Source of the DNA: Modestobacter italicus
Lineage (GTDB): Bacteria > Actinomycetota > Actinomycetes > Mycobacteriales > Geodermatophilaceae
Direction: 5' to 3'
Assembly: GCF_019799965.1 (NCBI RefSeq)
Contig: NZ_JABGCJ010000010.1
Location: 1 to 64,000, forward strand
Length of the DNA: 64,000 nt
Made by a program: the position numbers and the translations under genes. This document shows positions 47,623 to 57,895 of the stretch, piece after piece (within the stretch, counting starts at the first letter, position 1; every line of letters begins with the position of its first letter). The notes under the pieces were generated by a model that was given only the letters and a program-made list of their open reading frames with translations, was not told where the DNA came from and did no database searches.

Positions 47623-48561
47623 GTGTCGGTTCTTCCCGCCTCGTTCCGCTCTCGGATGAACCCGTCCGTGGTCTCCCGGATCGCCCTGGCCAACGTGATC
47701 GCCAACGGCGTCATCGTGGTGACCGGCGGCGCCGTGCGCCTGACCGGCTCGGGGCTGGGCTGCCCGACCTGGCCGGAGTGCACCGACGGCAGCATCCGGC
47801 CGACCGCCGAGCTCGCCGGGCACGGGCTGATCGAGTTCGGCAACCGGCTGCTGACCTTCGTCCTCGTCGTCATCGCGTTCGCGACCGTCGTGGCGGTCTT
47901 CGCCTCGGTACGCCGGGACCTGCGCCGGCTGGCCGTGCTGAGCCTGCTGGGCATCCCGGCGCAGGCGCTCCTCGGCGGGGTCACCGTGCTCACCGGGCTG
48001 AACCCCTGGACCGTGGCCGCCCACTTCCTGGTCTCCTCGGTGCTGGTCGCCATCGCCACCGTCCTGTGGCTGCGCTCCCGCGAACCCGGGGTCGGGCAGC
48101 TGCTGGTGCGCCGGCCCTTCGCGCTGCTGGTCACCGGCATCGCCGCCACCGTCGCCGCCGTCCAGGTGGCCGGCACGGTGGTCACCGGCAGCGGCCCGCA
48201 CAGCGGCGACCCGGAGGCCGGCCGCACCGGCCTGGACCCGGAGCTGATGAGCCAGCTGCACGCCGACCTCGTGTTCCTGCTCATCGGCCTGACCATCGCC
48301 CTGCTCGTGGGCCTGCACGCCACCGACGCCCCCGGCCGGGTCCGCCGCGCGGCCCGCGACCTGCTGATCGTGGAGCTGGCCCAGGGCGTCGTCGGCTTCG
48401 TCCAGTACTTCACCGACCTGCCCGCGCTGCTGGTGCTGCTGCACATGGCCGGCGCCGTGCTGATCGTCGTCTACACCGCCCGGCTGGTCTGGTCGGTCCG
48501 CGGGCCGTCGTCCGAGGTGCCCGTGGCCGGCTCCCCCGTCACCACCGCCGCCGTCCACTGA
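47623..48561 (+). CDS. ctaA: Heme A synthase (COX15/CtaA)
   Basis: A 312-residue membrane enzyme oxidising heme O to heme A for the aa3 oxidase. Eight helices; heme-ligand histidines appear in GHGLIEFGNRLL, TVAAHFLVSS, QLHADLVFLL and LLHMAGAVL. The extracellular Cys pair in GLGCPTWPECTDG matches the conserved CtaA disulfide. Lies near ctaB (heme O synthase), as in other actinobacteria. Confidence 0.94.
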   Translation: MSVLPASFRSRMNPSVVSRIALANVIANGVIVVTGGAVRLTGSGLGCPTWPECTDGSIRPTAELAGHGLIEFGNRLLTFVLVVIAFATVVAVFASVRRDLRRLAVLSLLGIPAQALLGGVTVLTGLNPWTVAAHFLVSSVLVAIATVLWLRSREPGVGQLLVRRPFALLVTGIAATVAAVQVAGTVVTGSGPHSGDPEAGRTGLDPELMSQLHADLVFLLIGLTIALLVGLHATDAPGRVRRAARDLLIVELAQGVVGFVQYFTDLPALLVLLHMAGAVLIVVYTARLVWSVRGPSSEVPVAGSPVTTAAVH

Positions 48562-48640
48562 GCGACCGGGCCGCTCCGCCGGTACGACACGCCGAGAGTC
48601 GGTCGCCGGGCGGCCGGCTCCGCGCTGTCATGGTGCGCCG

Positions 48641-49153
48641 GTGACCTCCACGGCCCTGGTCGAGCACGCGGCGCTCGTGCCGCTCGCACTGGTCCTGGTG
48701 GTGCTCGGCAGCACCCTGATCGGGCACCTGGTGCTGCGCCGCCGGCCCCGGTTGCTCACCGCGCTGCTGGGCCTCGCCCTGCTGCCGGTGGTCGTCCTGA
48801 CCCTCGTGCCGTCCGGCACCTCCCGAGGGGACGATGTCGGCTGCACGGTCCAGTTCGCCGTGCCGACGCTGGGGAGCGTCGAGCTGCTGGCCAACGTGGC
48901 GCTGTTCCTGCCGCCGGCACTCCTCGGCACGCTGCTCACCCGCCGCCCGCTGCTGGTGCTGGCCGCGGCGGCCGCACTGTCCGGGGCGATCGAAGCGCTG
49001 CAGGCCCTCGTGCCCGCCCTGGGCCGGGCGTGCGACACCAACGACTGGCTGATGAACACCGCCGGTGCGTCCGTCGGCGTGGCCCTGGCCGTCGTCCTCC
49101 TCGCCCTCACCGACCGACGCGAGGACGGCCGGATGCCGGCGCAGCCGAGGTGA
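48641..49153 (+). CDS. VanZ-family membrane protein
   Basis: A 170-residue protein with four or five helices. VELLANVALFLPPALLGTLL, then CDTNDWLMNTAGASVGVALA give the VanZ N-x-A-x-F-x-P and D-x-x-x-N-x-x-G motifs. The GTG at 48641 is used. Second VanZ domain in the window (the first is fused to RDD at 1786-2859). Function is unknown beyond the link with glycopeptide tolerance. Confidence 0.82.
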   Translation: MTSTALVEHAALVPLALVLVVLGSTLIGHLVLRRRPRLLTALLGLALLPVVVLTLVPSGTSRGDDVGCTVQFAVPTLGSVELLANVALFLPPALLGTLLTRRPLLVLAAAAALSGAIEALQALVPALGRACDTNDWLMNTAGASVGVALAVVLLALTDRREDGRMPAQPR

Positions 49154-49315
49154 CCCCGGAGGACCGCACGCAGTGAGCGGGCACGACCCTCGGGGCGGCC
49201 GCGTCGAGCCGGCGCCGTGCTGGCCCGGCCACCTCGGGGAGGCCCGGGCCGACGCCGCGAGGCGTGACGGGAGGCGGCGGCTCCTCAGCCGGGGACGTGC
49301 GCCACCGGAGCGTCC

Positions 49316-50239
49316 TCAGGCGAGAACGTCGACGACCAGGGCGATCGACAGCAGTGTCATGTAGGTGATCGACACCGAGAACAGCTTCATCGGCCGGTCG
49401 GGCACGCCCGCCTTGATCCGGCGCAGCCAGGCGTGCGACTCGGCGACGTACCAGGCGCCCAGGGCGAGGGTCGCGATGCCGGTGCCCCAGCCGAGCTGCG
49501 GGGTGACCGGGGCCATCAGCAGCGAGACGGCCAACGTCCCCCATGCCCACGCGACCGACTGGCGGCCCACGCTGACCGGACCGGCGACGACCGAGAGCAT
49601 GGGTACGCCGGCCCGGAAGTAGTCGAAGCGGAACCGGCTGGCCAGCGCCCAGAAGTGCGGCATCTGCCAGCAGAAGACGATGCCGAAGAAGACCAGCGCC
49701 GGCCAGTCCAGCGACCCGGTGACCGCGGCCCAGCCGATCAGCACCGGCGCCGCGCCCGGCAGCCCGCCGAAGACGGTGTTGTGGTGGGTCCGGCGCTTGA
49801 GCACCATCGTGTAGAAGACCGAGTAGGCCAGCACCGCGGCCGCCGTGAGCGCCGTGGCCAGTGGCGTGGTGAACAGGCCCAGCAGGACCAGCGCGACCCA
49901 GGCCAGCAGCACCCCGAACACCAGCGCGTTGCGCGGCCGGATCACCCCGCTGGGGATCGGCCGGTCACGGGTGCGCGACATCAGCCGGTCGATGTCGCGG
50001 TCGTACCAGCAGTTGATGGTGTTGGCGGCGCCGGCGGCGAGCATGCCGCCGACGAGCGTGGCCACGACCAGGCCGGTCCCGGGCCATCCACCGGCAGCCA
50101 GCATCATCGCCGGCAGCGTGGTGACCAGCAGCAGCTCGACGAGCTTGGGCTTGGTCAGCGAGACGTAGGCGGCGACCGTCGCACGGGCCGATCTCGTCGG
50201 CCGGGCCGGGCTGACGGAGCGGTCGGCGATCGCCGTCAC
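49316..50239 (-). CDS. ctaB: Protoheme IX farnesyltransferase (heme O synthase)
   Basis: A 307-residue UbiA-superfamily enzyme attaching farnesyl to heme B. Prenyl-diphosphate/Mg motif NCWYDRDIDRLMSRT and second motif DYFRAGVPML are intact; nine helices. The GTG at 50239 (VTAIADRSVS) gives a family-like N-terminus; there is no clear ribosome site and a longer start is possible. Divergent from tkt, the order found in mycobacteria. Confidence 0.94.
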   Translation of the reverse strand: MTAIADRSVSPARPTRSARATVAAYVSLTKPKLVELLLVTTLPAMMLAAGGWPGTGLVVATLVGGMLAAGAANTINCWYDRDIDRLMSRTRDRPIPSGVIRPRNALVFGVLLAWVALVLLGLFTTPLATALTAAAVLAYSVFYTMVLKRRTHHNTVFGGLPGAAPVLIGWAAVTGSLDWPALVFFGIVFCWQMPHFWALASRFRFDYFRAGVPMLSVVAGPVSVGRQSVAWAWGTLAVSLLMAPVTPQLGWGTGIATLALGAWYVAESHAWLRRIKAGVPDRPMKLFSVSITYMTLLSIALVVDVLA

Positions 50240-50319
50240 CGCATGCCCAGGAGCGCGGCGTCGCGCGGGCAGCAGAGCACCACGAGGTCCTTCTCCGCCG
50301 GGGATGGGGTTGCGCGACC

Positions 50320-50325
50320 ACTGTA
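50320..50325 (-). promoter_or_regulatory. Possible -10 element of ctaB
   Basis: TACAGT on the minus strand, about 80 nt before the ctaB start, with TCATTC 17 bp upstream as a weak -35. Confidence 0.35.
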
Positions 50326-50374
50326 GCCGGGCATCCCCCGCGGAATGACTCAGCACCACTAGGGTTTGATCACG

Positions 50375-50402
50375 TTGACTCTGCGCGTGATGCGGGTAGG
50401 GC
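50375..50402 (+). promoter_or_regulatory. Probable promoter of tkt
   Basis: TTGACT (50375-50380) and TAGGGC (50397-50402) are spaced 16 bp, a good fit to the main sigma factor, and would give a 5' leader of about 150 nt. Confidence 0.5.
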
Positions 50403-50560
50403 GGACGTCGAGGACGACGGCGCGCCCACGCTCACGACCTCCGACCGCGCCGACCGGGGCGGCCGTGGTGTGCACCGTCGTCCGCCCGGGGTGGATCGAC
50501 CCCCTGGCCCCCCGGGCGGGTCCGACACCGATCTATCCCCGAGGGAGCTCCGAGCGCCAC

Positions 50561-52792
50561 ATGACCAGCGACAACGGAACCAAGAGCACCGCCGCCGAGG
50601 CCCCCGCCGAGGCCGCCACCGACAGCTCCACCGGCTCGCCCCGCCAGCCCACGCCCACCCTCCCCGAGGGCTTCGGCGACCTGGACCGCGCCGCCATCGA
50701 CACCGCCCGCGTGCTGGCCATGGACGCCGTCCAGAAGGTGGGCAACGGCCACCCGGGCACCGCGATGAGCATGGCGCCGGTCGCCTACCTGCTGTTCCAG
50801 AAGTGGCTCAAGCACGACCCGAGCGACCCGAACTGGGCGGCCCGCGACCGCTTCGTGCTCTCCATGGGGCACTCGAGCCTCACCCTGTACGTCCAGCTGT
50901 ACCTGGCCGGCTACGGCCTCGAGCTCGACGACCTCAAGGCGCTGCGCACCTGGGGCTCGAAGACCCCGGGGCACCCCGAGGTCGGCCACACCGCCGGCGT
51001 CGAGACCACCACCGGCCCGCTGGGCCAGGGCGTCGGCAACGCGGTCGGCATGGCGATGGCCGCCCGCCGCGAGCGCGGCATGCTCGACCCCGACGCCGCC
51101 GAGGGCGAGAGCCTGTTCGACCACACGATCTGGGCGTTCGCCTCCGACGGTGACCTGGAGGAGGGCGTCAGCGGCGAGGCCTCCTCGCTGGCCGGCACCC
51201 AGCAGCTGGGCAACCTCGTGCTCGTCTACGACGACAACAAGATCTCCATCGAGGACGACACCACCGTCGCCTTCACCGAGGACGTCGGCGCGCGCTACGC
51301 CGCCTACGGCTGGCACGTGCAGCACGTCGACGACGGTGAGGACCTCGCCGCCGTGGACGCCGCCTTCGCCGCCGCCAAGGCCGAGACGAACCGCCCCTCG
51401 ATCATCGTGCTGCGCACGGTCATCGGCTGGCCCTCGCCGAACAAGCAGAACACCGGCGCCGTGCACGGCTCCGCGCTCGGCGAGGACGAGGTCAAGGCGA
51501 CCAAGGAGATCCTGGGTTTCGACCCGGAGCAGACCTTCGAGGTCCGCCCCGAGGTCATCGAGCACACCCGCAAGGCCGTCACCCGCGGCCAGGAGGCACA
51601 CCGCGCCTGGCAGCAGCAGTTCGACGCTTGGCAGCAGGCCAACCCGGCCGGCGCGGCGCTGATGGAGCGGATGAGCACCCGCACCCTGCCCGAGGGCTGG
51701 GCGGAGAAGCTGCCGAGCTGGGACGCCGACCCCAAGGGCGTCGCCACCCGCAAGGCCTCCGGCGAGGTCCTCTCCGCCCTCTACCCCGAGCTCCCCGAGC
51801 TGTGGGGCGGCTCGGCCGACCTGGCCGAGAGCAACAACACCGCGGTCAAGGGCGAGCCGTCGTTCCTCCCGGCGAACCGCCAGACCAAGGCGTGGACCGG
51901 TGGCCCCTACGGCCGCACGCTGCACTTCGGCGTCCGTGAGCACGCCATGGGCGCGGTCATGAACGGCATCGCCCTGCACGGCGGCACCCGGGTCTACGGC
52001 GGCACGTTCCTCACCTTCTCCGACTACATGCGTGGAGCGGTGCGGCTGGCCGCCCTCATGCAGCTGCCGGTGACCTACGTGTGGACGCACGACTCGATCG
52101 GCCTGGGCGAGGACGGCCCGACCCACCAGCCGATCGAGCACTACGCCGCGCTGCGGGCCATCCCCGGCCTGGACTTCGTACGTCCGGCCGACGCCAACGA
52201 GACCGCGGTCGCGTGGCGGACGATCCTGGAGCACAACGACCGGCCGGCCGGCCTGGCGCTCTCCCGGCAGAACCTGCCGGTGTTCGACCGGACCCAGTTC
52301 GCCTCCGCCGAGGGCGTCGCCAAGGGCGGCTACGTGCTCGCCGAGGCGTCCAGCGGCACCCCCGAGGTGATCCTCATGGGCACCGGCTCCGAGGTGCAGA
52401 TCGCCGTCGCCGCCCGCGAGCAGCTCGAGGCCGCCGGCGTCCCGACCCGGGTCGTCTCCCTGCCCTGCTGGGAGTGGTTCGCCGAGCAGGACCAGGCCTA
52501 CCGTGAGCAGGTGCTGCCCCCGTCGGTCAAGGCGCGGGTCAGCGTCGAGGCCGGGGTGCCCATGGGCTGGCGCGAGTTCGTCGGCGACGCCGGACGGATC
52601 GTCGGGCTCAACCACTACGGCGCCAGCGCGTCCTTCTCGAAGCTGTACGAGGAGTTCGGGCTGACCGAGGACGCCGTCGTCGCGGCGGCACGGGAGAGCA
52701 TCGAGGCCGCTGCCTCCGGCGCCAACCCGCCGAGCGGTGCCGGCGTCTCCCGCGGCGGGGTCTTCAGCTCCGACGCCACCGGCGACCACTGA
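50561..52792 (+). CDS. tkt: Transketolase
   Basis: A 743-residue thiamine-diphosphate enzyme of the non-oxidative pentose phosphate pathway. [20 protein letters not shown] at the start, the cofactor motif [19 protein letters not shown] with VYDDNKIS downstream, and [20 protein letters not shown] are diagnostic. About 40 N-terminal residues (Ala/Thr/Pro-rich) are extra. ATG 50561 chosen; earlier in-frame starts add low-quality sequence. A structured repeat starts 2 nt after the stop. Confidence 0.96.
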   Translation: MTSDNGTKSTAAEAPAEAATDSSTGSPRQPTPTLPEGFGDLDRAAIDTARVLAMDAVQKVGNGHPGTAMSMAPVAYLLFQKWLKHDPSDPNWAARDRFVLSMGHSSLTLYVQLYLAGYGLELDDLKALRTWGSKTPGHPEVGHTAGVETTTGPLGQGVGNAVGMAMAARRERGMLDPDAAEGESLFDHTIWAFASDGDLEEGVSGEASSLAGTQQLGNLVLVYDDNKISIEDDTTVAFTEDVGARYAAYGWHVQHVDDGEDLAAVDAAFAAAKAETNRPSIIVLRTVIGWPSPNKQNTGAVHGSALGEDEVKATKEILGFDPEQTFEVRPEVIEHTRKAVTRGQEAHRAWQQQFDAWQQANPAGAALMERMSTRTLPEGWAEKLPSWDADPKGVATRKASGEVLSALYPELPELWGGSADLAESNNTAVKGEPSFLPANRQTKAWTGGPYGRTLHFGVREHAMGAVMNGIALHGGTRVYGGTFLTFSDYMRGAVRLAALMQLPVTYVWTHDSIGLGEDGPTHQPIEHYAALRAIPGLDFVRPADANETAVAWRTILEHNDRPAGLALSRQNLPVFDRTQFASAEGVAKGGYVLAEASSGTPEVILMGTGSEVQIAVAAREQLEAAGVPTRVVSLPCWEWFAEQDQAYREQVLPPSVKARVSVEAGVPMGWREFVGDAGRIVGLNHYGASASFSKLYEEFGLTEDAVVAAARESIEAAASGANPPSGAGVSRGGVFSSDATGDH

Positions 52793-52794
52793 GA

Positions 52795-52852
52795 AAGGAC
52801 CCCGGTGCCCCCCACCCCTCGCACGCTCGGGGCGGGCCCCTGCACCGGGGCC
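52795..52852 (+). repeat. Structured 3'-UTR repeat, copy A (after tkt)
   Basis: In tkt sense, AAGGACC begins 2 nt after TGA. Outer stem CCCCGGTGC (52800-52808) / GCACCGGGG (52842-52850). Inner stem CCCACCCC / GGGGCGGG with one A-C mismatch. Loop TCGCACGCTC (52819-52828). Same design as copies B (58401) and C (63836), which are on the opposite strand. Confidence 0.85.
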
Positions 52853-52889
52853 GCCCCAGGCGCACCGCTCTTCTAGGAAGGAACTGACC

Positions 52890-53996
52890 ATGACCCAGAA
52901 CGAAAACCTGGCACAGCTGTCGCAGGCGGGGGTCGCCGTCTGGCTCGACGACCTCTCCCGCGACCGCATCCGCAGCGGCAACCTGCAGCAGCTGGTCGAC
53001 GAGCACAGCGTCGTCGGCGTCACCACCAACCCGAGCATCTTCGCCGCGGCGATCAGCGGATCGAAGTCCTACGACGACCAGCTGCACGCCATGGCGGTGC
53101 GCAAGGTGAGCGTCGAGGAGGCGCTGCGCACCATCACCGCCGCCGACGTCCGGGACGCCTGCGACCTGCTCGCGCCGGTCGCCGAGCGGACCGGCCGGGA
53201 CGGCCGCGTGTCGCTGGAGGTGGCCCCGGGCCTGGCCCGCGACACCGACGCGACCGCCGCGGAGGCCGCCCACCTGTGGTGGCTGGTCGACCGGCCGAAC
53301 CTGTTCATCAAGATCCCGGCGACCGTCGAGGGCCTGCCGGCGATCACCTCCACGATCGCGGCCGGCATCAGCGTGAACGTGACGCTGATCTTCAGCCTCG
53401 AGCGCTACCGGGCCGTGATGGAGGCCTACATCGCGGGCCTCGAGCAGCGGCTGGCCGAGGACCCGAACGCCTCCTTCGAGGGCATCGAGTCCGTGGCGTC
53501 GTTCTTCGTCTCCCGCGTGGACACCGAGATCGACAAGCGCCTGGACGCCGCCGGCGCCGACGCCTCGCTCAAGGGCAAGGCCGGCGTGGCCAACGCCCAG
53601 CTGGCCTACCAGGCCTACGAGGAGGTGTTCTCCTCCGACCGCTGGAAGGCGCTGGAGGCCAAGGGCGCCAGCAAGCAGCGGGCGCTGTGGGCCTCGACCG
53701 GCGTCAAGAACCCGGAGTACTCCGACACCCTCTACCTGTCCGAGCTCATCGCCCCGGACACGGTGAACACGATGCCGGAGAAGACCATGCAGGCCTACGC
53801 CGACCACGGCCAGGCCGGCACCCCGGTGCAGTCGGCCTACGCGGACGCCGAGAAGGTCATGCAGGCGGTCGCCGACGCCGGGATCGACCTCGACGACGTC
53901 TTCCGCGTCCTCGAGGACGAGGCCGTGCAGAAGTTCGTCGACGCCTGGGACGAGCTGACCGCGTCGGTCCAGGAGCAGCTGCAGGACAAGGCCTGA
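52890..53996 (+). CDS. tal: Transaldolase
   Basis: A 368-residue enzyme transferring dihydroxyacetone units between sugar phosphates. The Schiff-base Lys141 lies in [36 protein letters not shown] and [13 protein letters not shown] are also diagnostic. The length fits the actinobacterial TalB-like form. ATG 52890 follows GGAAGGAA. The gap to tkt is occupied mostly by the structured repeat. Confidence 0.96.
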   Translation: MTQNENLAQLSQAGVAVWLDDLSRDRIRSGNLQQLVDEHSVVGVTTNPSIFAAAISGSKSYDDQLHAMAVRKVSVEEALRTITAADVRDACDLLAPVAERTGRDGRVSLEVAPGLARDTDATAAEAAHLWWLVDRPNLFIKIPATVEGLPAITSTIAAGISVNVTLIFSLERYRAVMEAYIAGLEQRLAEDPNASFEGIESVASFFVSRVDTEIDKRLDAAGADASLKGKAGVANAQLAYQAYEEVFSSDRWKALEAKGASKQRALWASTGVKNPEYSDTLYLSELIAPDTVNTMPEKTMQAYADHGQAGTPVQSAYADAEKVMQAVADAGIDLDDVFRVLEDEAVQKFVDAWDELTASVQEQLQDKA

Positions 53997-54000
53997 CCGA

Positions 54001-54038
54001 CGGGCCGGGGGACGACGTCCGCGTCGTCCCCCGGCCCG
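54001..54038 (+). terminator. Very strong hairpin after tal
   Basis: CGGGCCGGGGGACGACG and CGTCGTCCCCCGGCCCG form a perfect 17-bp stem with a TCCG loop, 4 nt after the tal stop. Confidence 0.85.
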
Positions 54039-54080
54039 CACCGCGGCGCCACCGCCCCACCGCACCACCCCCTGAACACC

Positions 54081-54116
54081 GCCGCCGTCCGGTCCGGCGC
54101 CGCACCGGACGGCGGC
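54081..54116 (+). terminator. Second hairpin between tal and zwf
   Basis: GCCGCCGTCCGGT and ACCGGACGGCGGC form a perfect 13-bp stem with a 10-nt loop, 32 nt before the zwf start. With the hairpin at 54001 it may separate tkt-tal from zwf-opcA-pgl or stabilise ends after processing. Confidence 0.6.
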
Positions 54117-54148
54117 ACCCTGCGAGCTGATCGAGGACGGATCTGACG

Positions 54149-55672
54149 ATGCCCACCAACCCGTTGCGCGATCCGCGGGACCGGCGGCTGCCCCGAGTAC
54201 CGGAGCCGTGCGCGCTGGTCGTCTTCGGGATCACCGGGGACCTGTCGCGCAAGAAGTTGCTGCCGGCCGTGTACGACCTGGCCAACCGCGGGCTGCTGCC
54301 CACCAACTTCGCGTTGCTGGGCTTCGCCCGCCGCGACTGGGGGGACGTCGAGTTCTCCGAGCTCGCCCGCTCGGCCGCCCGTGAGCACGCCCGCACCCCG
54401 TGGCGCGAGGAGGTCTGGGAGCGGCTGGCCAACAGCGTCCGCTTCGTCCAGGGCTCCTTCGACGACGACGACGCCTTCGACGAGCTGGCCAGCAACCTCG
54501 CCGAGCTCGAGGGCAGCCACGGCATCGGCGGCAACGCCGCGTTCTACCTGTCGATCCCGCCGGCCCTGTTCCCGACCGTGCTCAAGCAGATGCAGCGCAC
54601 CGGGATGGCCGAGAGCACCCCCGACCGCTGGCGGCGGGTGGTCGTGGAGAAGCCGTTCGGCACCGACCTCGCCTCCAGCCGGCAGCTCAACGAGCTGGTG
54701 GACTCGGTGTTCACCGCCGACGACGTCTTCCGGATCGACCACTACCTGGGCAAGGAGACGGTCCAGAACCTGCTGGCCCTCCGGTTCGCCAACACCCTCT
54801 TCGAGCCGCTGTGGAACGGCCACCACGTCGACTCGGTGCAGATCACCATGGCCGAGGACGTCGGCATCGGCGGCCGCGCCGGCTTCTACGAGAAGACCGG
54901 CGCCGCCCGGGACGTGCTGCAGAACCACCTCCTCCAGCTGCTGGCGCTGACCGCCATGGAGGAGCCGGTGGAGTTCTCGGCGGAGGAGATCCGCACCGAG
55001 AAGCTGAAGGTGCTGCGCGCCGTGTCCGTGCCCGACGTCGCCGACATGGACCGGTTCGCCATCCGCGGTCAGTACCAGCAGGGCTGGCTGGCCGGGCAGC
55101 GGGCCACCGGCTACCAGCAGGAGGAGGGCGTCTCCCCCGACTCCACCACCGAGACCTACGCCGCCGTCCGGCTGGGCGTGGAGACCCGCCGCTGGGCCGG
55201 CGTCCCGTTCTACCTGCGCACCGGCAAGCGGCTGCCCCGCCGGGTCACCGAGATCGCCCTGGTGTTCAAGCGGGCCCCGCACCTGCCGTTCGCGCCCACC
55301 GACACCGAGGAGCTGGGCCACAACCAGCTCGTCATCCGGGTGCAGCCCGACGAGGGCGTGACGCTGAAGTTCGGGTCGAAGGTGCCCGGCAGCGTGATGG
55401 AGGTCCGCGACGTCGCGATGGACTTCCTCTACGGCGAGCAGTTCACCGAGGCCAGCCCCGAGGCCTACGAGCGACTGCTGCTGGACGTGCTGCTCGGCGA
55501 CGCCACGCTGTTCCCCCGCAACGCCGAGGTGGAGGCATCCTGGGCGGTCATCGACCCGCTCGAGGAGTTCTGGGCCAACACGACCCCGCACCCCTACCGG
55601 GCCGGTGAGTGGGGCCCCCGCGCCGCCGACGCGATGCTCGAGGCCGAGGGCCGGGCGTGGCGCCGACCGTGA
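54149..55672 (+). CDS. zwf: Glucose-6-phosphate 1-dehydrogenase
   Basis: A 507-residue enzyme opening the oxidative pentose phosphate pathway. NADP loop VVFGITGDLSRKKLLPAVYD, active-site RIDHYLGKE, and substrate-site VEKPFGTDL are intact. Forms a cluster with opcA and pgl; OpcA is needed for full activity in actinobacteria. Confidence 0.97.
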   Translation: MPTNPLRDPRDRRLPRVPEPCALVVFGITGDLSRKKLLPAVYDLANRGLLPTNFALLGFARRDWGDVEFSELARSAAREHARTPWREEVWERLANSVRFVQGSFDDDDAFDELASNLAELEGSHGIGGNAAFYLSIPPALFPTVLKQMQRTGMAESTPDRWRRVVVEKPFGTDLASSRQLNELVDSVFTADDVFRIDHYLGKETVQNLLALRFANTLFEPLWNGHHVDSVQITMAEDVGIGGRAGFYEKTGAARDVLQNHLLQLLALTAMEEPVEFSAEEIRTEKLKVLRAVSVPDVADMDRFAIRGQYQQGWLAGQRATGYQQEEGVSPDSTTETYAAVRLGVETRRWAGVPFYLRTGKRLPRRVTEIALVFKRAPHLPFAPTDTEELGHNQLVIRVQPDEGVTLKFGSKVPGSVMEVRDVAMDFLYGEQFTEASPEAYERLLLDVLLGDATLFPRNAEVEASWAVIDPLEEFWANTTPHPYRAGEWGPRAADAMLEAEGRAWRRP

Positions 55673-55721
55673 CCGCCCTCCTCCCCCGCCCCGCTCTGCC
55701 CACCCTCGAGGAGGGAACGTC

Positions 55722-56948
55722 ATGACGACACTCTGGGACACCACCGGCTCCGCGGTGGTCAAGGAACTGGCCGCCCAACGCCGCACCGGCGGCGCCGTGA
55801 TGAGCGGTGTCGCGCTGACCCTGGTGGTCGTGGCCGACGAGGGCCGCGTCGCCGAGGCCGAGCAGGCGGCGACCGCCGCCGCGGAGGTACACCCCTGCCG
55901 GCTGCTGATCGTCGTCCGGCGGCAGATCGAGGCCCCGGTGCCCCGGCTGGACGCCGAGGTGCAGATCGGTGGCCGGCTGGGCCCCGGCGAGTCCGTGGTC
56001 ATGCGGATGTACGGCCGGCTGGGGCTGCACGCCGAGTCCGTCGTCCTGCCGCTGCTGGCCGCCGACGCCCCGGTGGTCACCTGGTGGCACGAGACGCCCC
56101 CGGAGCAGATCGCCCGCGACGCGCTCGGTGTGATCGCCGACCGGCGGATCACCGACTCGTCGATGGCGCCGGACCCGGTGGCCGCGCTGCGCAACCGGGC
56201 GCACGACTACTACCCCGGCGACACCGACATCACCTGGACGCGCAGCACCCCCTGGCGGGCCACGCTCGCCTCCACGCTGGACTCCGTGTCCGGCCGCCGC
56301 GGCGAGCCGGTCCGGGTGCTGGGCGGACGCGTGGAGGGCGACCCGGACAACGCCACCGCCCAGCTGGTGGCCGGCTGGCTCTCCTCCCGGTGCGGGTGCC
56401 CCATCGAGGTGGTGCCCAGCCCGCGGAAGAACGGCCCCCGCGGCATCGACTCGGTGACCCTGCAGCTCGACCAGGGCGAGGAGGTGCGGCTGCAGGACGA
56501 CCGCAAGGGCGGCGCGGTGATCGACCAGCCGTTCCGGCCGGAGTCCGTCGTCGCCCTCCCCGACCGCAGTCTCGGTGAGCTGATCGGTGAGGAACTGCGT
56601 CGGCTGGACCCCGACGAGCCCTACAGCGAGGCGCTGGAGGCCGTCACCGGTGTACGGGGCCTGTCCGACCGGCCGGCCTGTCGCGACCACGTCTGGTTCG
56701 ACCCGATGCGGCCCGAGCAGACCACCGAGCCCCGCGACGTCCGGGGTGAGACCGCCGGAGGCTCCGCGACGGCGCACGCGGCCCCGACGGTGCCCGACGT
56801 GCCCGGGGACACCGACGAGGTCGCCCTCAGCGGTGAGCACGACTCCCCCGCCGACGACTCCGAGGAGCAGGCGGCCGTGCAGTCCCCCGCCGCGCCGTCG
56901 GCGAAGAAGGCCGGCGCCGCAGCCGCGAAGAAGGCGGGCACCCGATGA
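55722..56948 (+). CDS. opcA: Glucose-6-phosphate dehydrogenase assembly protein OpcA
   Basis: A 408-residue protein. TTLWDTTGSAVVKELAAQRR at the start and VTWWHETPPEQIARDALG inside are typical of actinobacterial OpcA, which aids Zwf oligomer activity. The last 90 residues form an acidic, then Ala/Lys-rich tail (SAKKAGAAAAKKAGTR) beyond the conserved domain. ATG 55722 follows GAGGAGGG. Overlaps pgl by 4 bp. Confidence 0.94.
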   Translation: MTTLWDTTGSAVVKELAAQRRTGGAVMSGVALTLVVVADEGRVAEAEQAATAAAEVHPCRLLIVVRRQIEAPVPRLDAEVQIGGRLGPGESVVMRMYGRLGLHAESVVLPLLAADAPVVTWWHETPPEQIARDALGVIADRRITDSSMAPDPVAALRNRAHDYYPGDTDITWTRSTPWRATLASTLDSVSGRRGEPVRVLGGRVEGDPDNATAQLVAGWLSSRCGCPIEVVPSPRKNGPRGIDSVTLQLDQGEEVRLQDDRKGGAVIDQPFRPESVVALPDRSLGELIGEELRRLDPDEPYSEALEAVTGVRGLSDRPACRDHVWFDPMRPEQTTEPRDVRGETAGGSATAHAAPTVPDVPGDTDEVALSGEHDSPADDSEEQAAVQSPAAPSAKKAGAAAAKKAGTR

Positions 56949-57757
56949 GCCAGACCTCGCCCGGTGACCGGGTCGACGAGGCGCTGGCCGACTCCGGTCT
57001 CCCGACCCCCGACGTGGTGATCGAACCGGACGCCGACCGGCTCGCCCGCTCGGTGGCCTCGGCGCTGGTCGCCCGGCTGGCCGCCGCACAGGCGGTGCAC
57101 GGGACGGCGTCGGTCGTCGTCACCGGCGGCGGCATCGGGACCGCGGTGCTGGAGCGGGTGGCCGAGCTGGCCGCCGAGCCCGAGCACGCCGTGGTCGACT
57201 GGGCCGCGGTGGACGTCTGGTGGGGCGACGAGCGTTTCGTCCCGGTCGACCACCCGGACCGCAACGAGCTCGGCGCCCGGGAGGCCCTGCTGGGTAAGGT
57301 GCCGCTGGACCCGGAGCGGGTGCACCCCATCCCCTCCTCCGACGCCGGCTTCGACGAGCCCGAGGAGGCAGCTGCCTGGTACGCCGAGCAGCTCGCCGCG
57401 GCCGCCGGCGACGGTGAGACGCTGCCCCGGATCGACGTGCTGATGCTCGGCATGGGTGCCGAGGGGCACGTGGCCTCGATCTTCCCGGACTCCCCCGCCG
57501 CCCGGGACGAGCGCCCCGTCGTCGCCGTCCGGGACTGCCCGAAGCCCCCGCCGACCCGGGTGAGCCTGGGCTTCTCCGCGCTCGCCGCCGCGGAAGAGGT
57601 CTGGCTGCTGGTCAGCGGCGAGGCCAAGGCGGACGCGGTGGCCCAGGCACTGGGCGGCGCGTCGCCGCTGGAGATCCCGGCCGCCGGGGCGCGCGGCAAG
57701 CAGGCCACCCGCTGGCTGCTGGACACCGCCGCCGCGAGCAAGCTCCCCCGCGAGTAG
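56945..57757 (+). CDS. pgl: 6-phosphogluconolactonase
   Basis: A 270-residue lactonase (DevB/SOL type). VTGGGIGTAVLERVA and WWGDERFVPVDHPDRNE are signature segments; LMLGMGAEGHVASIFP gives the catalytic-region His. Ends the zwf-opcA-pgl unit. Convergent with rbpA across a strong hairpin. Confidence 0.95.
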   Translation: MSQTSPGDRVDEALADSGLPTPDVVIEPDADRLARSVASALVARLAAAQAVHGTASVVVTGGGIGTAVLERVAELAAEPEHAVVDWAAVDVWWGDERFVPVDHPDRNELGAREALLGKVPLDPERVHPIPSSDAGFDEPEEAAAWYAEQLAAAAGDGETLPRIDVLMLGMGAEGHVASIFPDSPAARDERPVVAVRDCPKPPPTRVSLGFSALAAAEEVWLLVSGEAKADAVAQALGGASPLEIPAAGARGKQATRWLLDTAAASKLPRE

Positions 57758-57784
57758 TCGGCCGCGAAGGCCCGCACACGACAG

Positions 57785-57824
57785 CGGCCCGGTCACCCCA
57801 GCTGCTCGTGGGGTGACCGGGCCG
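57785..57824. terminator. Bidirectional terminator between pgl and rbpA
   Basis: CGGCCCGGTCACCCCA and TGGGGTGACCGGGCCG form a perfect 16-bp stem with an 8-nt loop. Confidence 0.85.
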
Positions 57825-57895
57825 GTGCCGTCCTCGGCCTCGCTGCCGGCACCCGCTCCGACCTCACGAGGGGTGGAGAGCAGCGCGACCCTCCG

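Larger units (their letters stand above)
50240..50560. other. Divergent ctaB-tkt promoter region
   Basis: Holds promoter-like elements in both directions (listed separately) and a leader of about 150 nt before tkt. The tkt ribosome site GAGGGAG is 13 nt from the ATG. No gene seen. Confidence 0.5.
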
